Positions 58,835 to 64,000 of a stretch of 64,000 nucleotides of DNA are shown here, piece by piece. The stretch's first letter is position 1, and every line of letters begins with the position of its first letter. The translations under genes were made by a program, and so were the position numbers. This DNA comes from Volvariella volvacea V23 (taxonomy: Eukaryota > Basidiomycota > Agaricomycetes > Agaricales > Pluteaceae), in NCBI GenBank assembly GCA_000349905.1, contig KB722737.1, positions 1,813,359-1,877,358 on the forward strand. Reading direction: 5' to 3'. The notes below the pieces were generated by a model. The model did no database searches. It worked only from the letters and a program-made list of their open reading frames with translations, and was not told the origin of the DNA.

Positions 58835-60111
58835 TTAGAACTTAACCCATCCGCTTGCGTAGCTTACACTTGAATCTCGGATCGTGAAGCAGGAGCTACT
58901 CTGCCGATATTGTACCCAGTTCATAGTAACCTGATGACCTCCCTTCTCTAGAGTTGATAACGCCCCAAGGAGAACACCAATTGGGTGCTTTCCACAAATG
59001 GTGTTCTTCGTTTTGGTTAAGTATTTCAGAAAGTCTCTATGTGCAGTACTAGCTGTGTTAGGTGGGAGGCTTAGTATGTCCATGGCTTGTTGATCCAGTT
59101 GGCGAATTGATTGGTGGATAGGGTTTGCCTCCGATGGTCCAGTTCTGCTAGACAGTTGAGTGGGATCCCGTTCCTTGGGAGGATATTCTGGGTAATAATA
59201 CGTATACGAGAACCGTGTTCCCCTAAGAAAGACATGACTTCCACCGATAATGCGAAATATGACCAACCCACCAGTGACAAAAATCACTCGAAATAACAAA
59301 CACAGTATCCCTTTTTGCAAGATATGGAGCTAAAATTTCTCCGAACTTGACTTGTTCGCCATAAGGCAGGGCTCCAACTAATATAGGGACAATGCATATA
59401 TCTTTGCTAGAGTGGAGTTGAATACAGCGCGCAGACCCGTGAACGGATGGCTCATACCCATCAAAGATTTTGCGAATGTAGGGGAGTTGCATTTCGATGC
59501 TATGCTCGTTTTCGTCATCCTTATTATCCAGGTCACCGAAATGCCCTGTATCTCGGAGTTCCCCAATCACTTGAAGGCTTCAGTGGATGTGAAAAAGGGT
59601 ATCGGCCGAGGATCGCACCTTCGAGGTCCAAAGGCAGGTTACCAAGTGGCGTCTCATACTCGACAGACGTGGGTAGCGCACATCGATCCAGGTAGATATG
59701 ATGTGAAGGCCCTAAAATGAAGACACGGCGTCTAAACAAAATGGACAGAAGTTCAGCAAGCGCACAGAAGAAACACCAGAGCGACGTGCATGCCAGCAAT
59801 ATCGATGGATTTATAAGCCCATGCCGCGGTGGGACCCGAGTACATGTAGCCAGCATGACTGACAAATGGGTGAGCGAATGATGTTGACTCTGGAAGTGAA
59901 GACTGACGGTGTGATAATCGCTTTACAACCTTGAACAGGGATATCAGGATGGTTCACCTCACCCAGCCATGCCGAGAGCTGTGAGTTGAGCTCTTTACCT
60001 GTGATTGGGGTAGAAGTAAAGAAGTACGATAAGAGTATACTTCCTACCATCGCTGGTATACCAGTCTCCTGAGTGCGCGGCCTCGCGTATTTTGGCTGGT
60101 GTACTGTGCAT
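58835..60111 (-). CDS. MEMO1: MEMO1 family protein
   Basis: Conserved eukaryotic/archaeal protein with an extradiol-dioxygenase-like fold; binds iron/copper and affects cytoskeleton and redox control. Exon 1 60111-60048 (MHSTPAKIREAAHSGDWYTS), then ELNSQLSAWLGEVNHPDIPV, IITPHAGYMYSGPTAAWAYK (metal His), VFILGPSHHIYLDRCALP, EHSIEMQLPYIRKIFDG, CIVPILVGALP, VFVISSDFCHWGTRFSYTYY and the C-terminal GKHPIGVLLGALS, YRQSSSC, SYASGWVKF. All key histidines and the active-site Cys region are present. Junctions around 59735-59790 and 59440 are less sure; about 300-330 aa. Confidence 0.92.
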
Positions 60112-60373
60112 AAGAAGCGTTATAACAACTAAAGCTAGGAAACAACAGCGCTTGCAGTTCGAACCTCTGAAACATAGTGACTCGCACTGAGAACGGTAAA
60201 TGCCCCAACATCCACATGTTCGGATTACAATCAACACCAGGAATGGATTCATCACCATATTAGTTATCTGGGGCATGGCACATTGGGAAGACATCCATAA
60301 TGCATACGTAGAGACCTTGCAGCAGATATGACAATGGGGAAGAATACAACTACATGTAGGGGGAATAATCTGC
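60112..60373. other. Intergenic region
   Basis: 260 bp between MEMO1 ATG and RPL32 stop. Nothing recognised. Confidence 0.35.
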
Positions 60374-60963
60374 CTACTCTTCTGAGCGAAGACGAGCAGC
60401 TGGGTTCGTGACTTTGACGCCAAGAACTTTAGCTCTGAAAGGATGTCTTAGAAGGGAACATTCGATGGTGGTGTTGACAGACCTGTCCAGCAACACGGTG
60501 CGATTACGACTGCTAACGTCATGCGCAATCTCGGCCGCGAAATTCTTGTTGTGCATCAACAGCAGATCTAGGTCCCGAACGTTGTGAACCAAGAACTTTT
60601 TTAATCCATTCGGGAGAAGGTGACGAGTCTGGCGGATGTCAGATGAGGAGCTTTAATGAGACCATTGGGTTCCCCAACCTTTTTGTTACTACCATAACCA
60701 ATCTGGACATCATATATTTAGACAGGGAAGCAATCAGATTGTAAAGGAAAGCGCACCTTGGGCATTGGCGTTTGGCCCTTAAACCGTCGTCGAACTCTGT
60801 TATCGATACCCTTGGGTTTCCGCCATGCCTCCTTGACGCTCACGTAGCGATCAGATTGGTGCCGCCTAAGTTATAATAATAAGCAAAGTGTCTTTGGCGA
60901 AGTCTTTGACACGAACTTGAATTTGTTGGTACGCTTTTTGACGATAGGAATCTTGACGGCCAT
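60374..60963 (-). CDS. RPL32: 60S ribosomal protein L32 (eL32)
   Basis: Exons in coding order 60963-60917, 60865-60757, 60702-60679 (24 nt), 60628-60483, 60434-60374; 128 aa. Reads [99 protein letters not shown] and [14 protein letters not shown]. The 24-nt exon supplies IGYGSNKK exactly as in homologues. Confidence 0.96.
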
Positions 60964-61538
60964 GACGAGACTAGGTAAAAGTTATTGTGAGTTTACGTCG
61001 GCCCAATCCAAGTTACAATGCCATCGGACAGCCTTTATGCGCATCCATCGATTCCCAGACCTCAACACCCCTAAATGTCGTAGGTATACGCCGCACATCT
61101 CATGGACGACACACGGGAGCGTTCGGGCGGTAAATGATACTTACATTAGGCAGGGATTGCTTGAGGATGGTCTTGAGACAGCGAACAGCAAGCCCTGGTG
61201 GAACGACCGGAGTAACTGACGTAAGCAGCACCCCAGACACCTGGAATTGCCGCTTCTTCGACTGCGTGGATTCGGAGCAGCAGCGTTAAAGGGTTACAAA
61301 GGCACAGCTGCCAATGGTGGCGCAATTGGCGTCTAGATCATTATCAATGCGAGTGTGAATGTCGAAATATACTGACTGCGTATTGGCGTTTGGTGGTACA
61401 TAGGACCGGGGTCTTAAGCCCCACTCGAATGCCATGGATCGGGTAATTGCTCTTTTGACTTGACTCCCACCTTCCGAAGAACCAGGAGTACGGGATTCAA
61501 AGACATCTGGACAGTACTTAAGTTGCTTCTCAAATTTT
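60964..61538. other. Divergent intergenic region, RPL32 / kinase
   Basis: About 575 bp. May contain a 5' exon of the kinase gene, since related kinases are longer, but no family sequence is visible. Open frames here lack support. Confidence 0.4.
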
Positions 61539-63359
61539 ATGTTGTCTACCGTCGATCTAGCATTTGACGAAGATGACCACTGGACACCACCAAAGCTATA
61601 TAGAGGGCTCGGCATGGGTAGCTGGGGAGTCACCTCGATAGGACGTGGGTTTAACTGGGGCTCCGGAGATGATGAAAATGCGGTGGCACTTGCAGAATCT
61701 CCACAACAGGTATCAACGGAACGCGCTCCTTCAGAACATGAAGAAACACAGTTTCAGGATGAGCAGAGCAAATTGACGCAATCTCCTTTTAAATTTGGCT
61801 CTTCTGTCCTCCATTCCTCAAACACCTTTGTTACGCCCCAACCATCATTCATGCACATCACTACTTCCACCCCAGACCTGCTGCCTTCACGTTCACCCTC
61901 GCCTTCCCTGCTACCTCCTCGCAGTGCATCCATCGCATCGCTCCGTTCGTCACCTCTTTCTCGGTCCCCTAGCTCACCGCGGCCTCGTCGCAGGTCATCA
62001 CAACAACGGGTATCCCTCATAGCCGGTCGAGTCTCGATTGCTCCCATTGAACCTCCCTCCTCTCCACCTTCGTTATCGCGCAGTCTTAGCAGAGCCCCAA
62101 GCACAAGTAGTACAACCTCCAGCACTCGTGCCCCATCACCTTCAGGCGATAACAAGTCATTCCTTGGTGGCAAGAGTATATCAGATTTCCATATAGAAGG
62201 TGAAATTGGCAGAGGTGCCTATGGGCTGGTAAAACGGGCTCGGGATATACGTGCAGATGGATCGTACGGGGTGAGTATATCGTTATCAGCTCCCTTCCTG
62301 GTATTGATTAAGTCCACTTGTTAGCCTGCAATAGTGATAAAACAAGTTATCAAGTCCCGGATTCTGGCCGATTGTTGGAAAAAGCACCCAAAGCATGGCA
62401 CAATCCCAATAGAGATCTATGTTATGTCGGCCATCTCGAATACCCCTTACGTCCTCCCCGCACGACGTCCTTGGGATCCCTCCCGGTTGCTACCCATTTC
62501 TGGTTCAGCTCCGGACACGGACGAAGACGATTGGATTCCCGGAAAGGTTGTTTATGGACATCCTAACATATGTCCCCTGCAGGATTTCTTCGAAGACAAC
62601 CATTTCTACTATCTAGTTCTCCCGTCCATTTCGCCCGAGCAATTACCCAACGAGCCACAGCCTTCATCAGATCTATTCGACCTCGTAGAGAATTACCCAC
62701 AAGGATTGCCCGCAAGTATGATACGCAGTTACCTAGGACAGATAGCAGATGCACTCTGTTTTCTTCATTCACAGGGAATTGGTGAGTTACACACTACGCC
62801 GGGCATCCTGCGACCTTTACCATCGGATTAGTTCATCGAGATGTCAAGGACGAAAATGTCATCCTCGGTCCTAAGGCAAAGTGCATCCTTATTGATTTCG
62901 GAAGCTCGGGATTAGTGAAGAAAGGCGGATGGGACACCTTTAGCGGAACGTGGGTTGAGTTGCAATATCTGTATGGATTTCCAAACTGAGCGGCCTCACA
63001 GGCTCGACTATGCTGGTCCAGAAATACTCCGTGGCGAGCGGTACCATGGCAAAGAACAAGATGTATGGGCATTCGGCGTTGTGGCATATGTATTATTGGT
63101 CGGAGAATGCCCGTTCTCTACAGCCGATGAAGCGCAAGAGGGTCTAAAATCACCCTTTGCTAGTGCCTCGATGTCTCTGGACGAGCGTTGTGCAGACGAC
63201 AAAGAAAAGGAAGGTGAAGAACCGGATGGAGGTGGTGCTCTAGGAGATGCAGCAGCTCTCGTGCGTGCATGCTTGCGATTAGAGGTTTCGGCACGGCCCA
63301 CTTTTGAAAGGATTATGCAATGCCGATTTTTGGCTGGCAATGAAGGCTGGGGTATGTAG
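61539..63359 (+). CDS. Ser/Thr protein kinase, PAS-kinase (PSK)-type catalytic domain
   Basis: Exons 61539-62270, 62325-62781, 62832-62949, 63002-63359; 554 aa. Residues 1-220 are low-complexity Ser/Pro/Arg. The kinase starts at FHIEGEIGRGAYGLVKRARD (Gly loop), then PAIVIKQVIKSRI (ATP Lys), PIEIYVMSAISNTP, HPNICPLQDFFEDNHFYYLV, VHRDVKDENVILG (HRD), ILIDFGSSGLVKKGG (DFG), LDYAGPEILRGERYHG (APE-like GPE) and DVWAFGVVAYVLLVGECPF. The long insert before the HPN block and KDENV resemble PAS kinases (Psk1/Ppk6), which control sugar and glycogen flux. No PAS domain is seen in the N-terminus; an upstream exon could have been missed. Confidence 0.86.
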
Positions 63360-63870
63360 GTTAATACTAGAGTCGAATGTATCGTCATACTATACAGTAG
63401 CATAGCATCAGAATCGATCAGTACAAAAGCTCAATTTTTATCTTATTTTATCAGCCAGTAATCTTTGCCAGAAAAGTGTGCCACGGCTGATTAAACGGGC
63501 TTGGCCCGATCTGAGTCACGCATTTTTTATCAGTTCAATCAGATCGACTATCGATAAAAATTTTGGTCGCAATATAACTGGGCCAAACACCGTCCAGATA
63601 TCTCTTAAAGCTTTCTTTCCGTCCACCACCATCTTCAGTCTTTCAGACTTTTTTTCATCCACTTTACGCTCTCCAAGTGAGTCCTTTTGTCCACATCTTG
63701 CACTACCGCGCATCAGATGCGTCCAAACCATCGACACTCCGGTGGATTTGCTACCGATCGTTGTGATGTGTCTCAACCAGAGGCTGTCTATTCCTATTCT
63801 CTACCTCGGTTTAACGATCTTTTATCATCTTTACTGATTTGCGTCCTCCCCGCAACAGAACTTTAACGCC
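63360..63870. promoter_or_regulatory. TEF1 promoter and leader with a probable 5' UTR intron
   Basis: About 500 bp upstream of TEF1. C/T-rich tract at about 63595-63670 suits a strong promoter. A leader intron is likely: donor GTGAGT at 63677, acceptor CAG at 63856-63858, followed by a short leader and ATG at 63871. Leader introns are common in fungal TEF1 genes. Confidence 0.6.
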
Positions 63871-64000
63871 ATGGGAAAGGATAAGCTTCACGTTAACGTC
63901 GTCGGTGCGTCTTATCTTATCGATAGTTAGTGATCGGTAAATTGAGGTCCTTATAGTCATCGGTCACGTCGATTCTGGCAAGTCAACCACTACTGGTCAC
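63871..64000 (+). CDS. TEF1: Translation elongation factor EF-1 alpha, N-terminus (cut by window edge)
   Basis: GTPase that delivers aminoacyl-tRNA to the ribosome. Exon 1 63871-63904 (MGKDKLHVNVV), intron to 63956, exon 2 from 63957 to the edge reads VIGHVDSGKSTTTGH, the G1 P-loop GHVDSGKST. The rest of the gene lies to the right of the window. Confidence 0.97.

Noticed and set aside
60917..61219. 100-codon plus-strand open frame near RPL32
   Set aside because: Starts within the antisense of RPL32 exon 1 and shows no family similarity.

Overview
The window is nuclear DNA of a filamentous basidiomycete, most likely an agaricomycete. The evidence is dense genes with many introns of about 45-65 bp, GT-AG with some GC-AG sites, intergenic gaps often below 200 bp, and family repertoires typical of these fungi (CPL1-type secreted protein, GH16, PL8, SRA/YDG protein, PalI-like and MARVEL-like membrane proteins). 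I see no transposon, tRNA, rRNA, CRISPR array or bacterial-type operon. I rebuilt most genes by choosing splice sites that keep the reading frame and the protein-family sequence continuous. Exon coordinates are therefore inferences from sequence, not transcript data.

Layout. 1-4.4 kb: 5' end of REV3 (Pol zeta), a glucose-6-phosphate 1-epimerase and the PP2A scaffold subunit. 4.8-6.6 kb: two small secreted-protein genes, the first with an apparent frameshift. 7-14 kb: RPS24, ARP1 (dynactin), a two-TM membrane protein, a tiny SVIP-like p97-binding protein, GPI2 and a bZIP factor. 14.5-25 kb: APC4, DRS1 helicase, a Ras-like/RasGEF fusion protein and a divergently paired SurE-family gene. 26-36.5 kb: GH16, RPL15, an MFSD1-like transporter, a MARVEL-like protein, MYG1, a GPI-anchored protein and an unknown protein. 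36.8-47.5 kb: SRA/YDG protein, FAR-17a/AIG1-like protein, MPP10, PalI-like protein, PL8 lyase and RPS3. 47.9-58.8 kb: thiolase, mitochondrial bL32m, complex I NDUFA5, LSM1, COMPASS subunit SPP1/CFP1, STM1/SERBP1 and TFC7-like protein. 58.8-64 kb: MEMO1, RPL32, a PAS-kinase-type kinase and the start of TEF1.

How the genes relate. Translation and ribosome genes dominate (RPS24, RPL15, RPS3, RPL32, bL32m, TEF1, STM1, plus MPP10 and DRS1 for ribosome assembly). Cell-cycle and signalling functions (PP2A-A, APC4, RasGEF, PSK-like kinase) and chromatin or DNA functions (SRA, SPP1, REV3) are interspersed. Adjacent genes are mostly unrelated. Several divergent pairs share short promoters (ARP1/membrane protein, RasGEF/SurE, GPI-protein/unknown, MPP10/PalI-like, bL32m/NDUFA5, SPP1/STM1).

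No obviously new multi-gene system is visible. The best leads are single genes: the GTPase-like/RasGEF fusion, the SVIP homologue with an intact VIM motif, the Cys-rich two-TM protein, the frameshifted CPL1-like gene, and a set of microexons and GC-AG introns that automated gene calling would probably miss.
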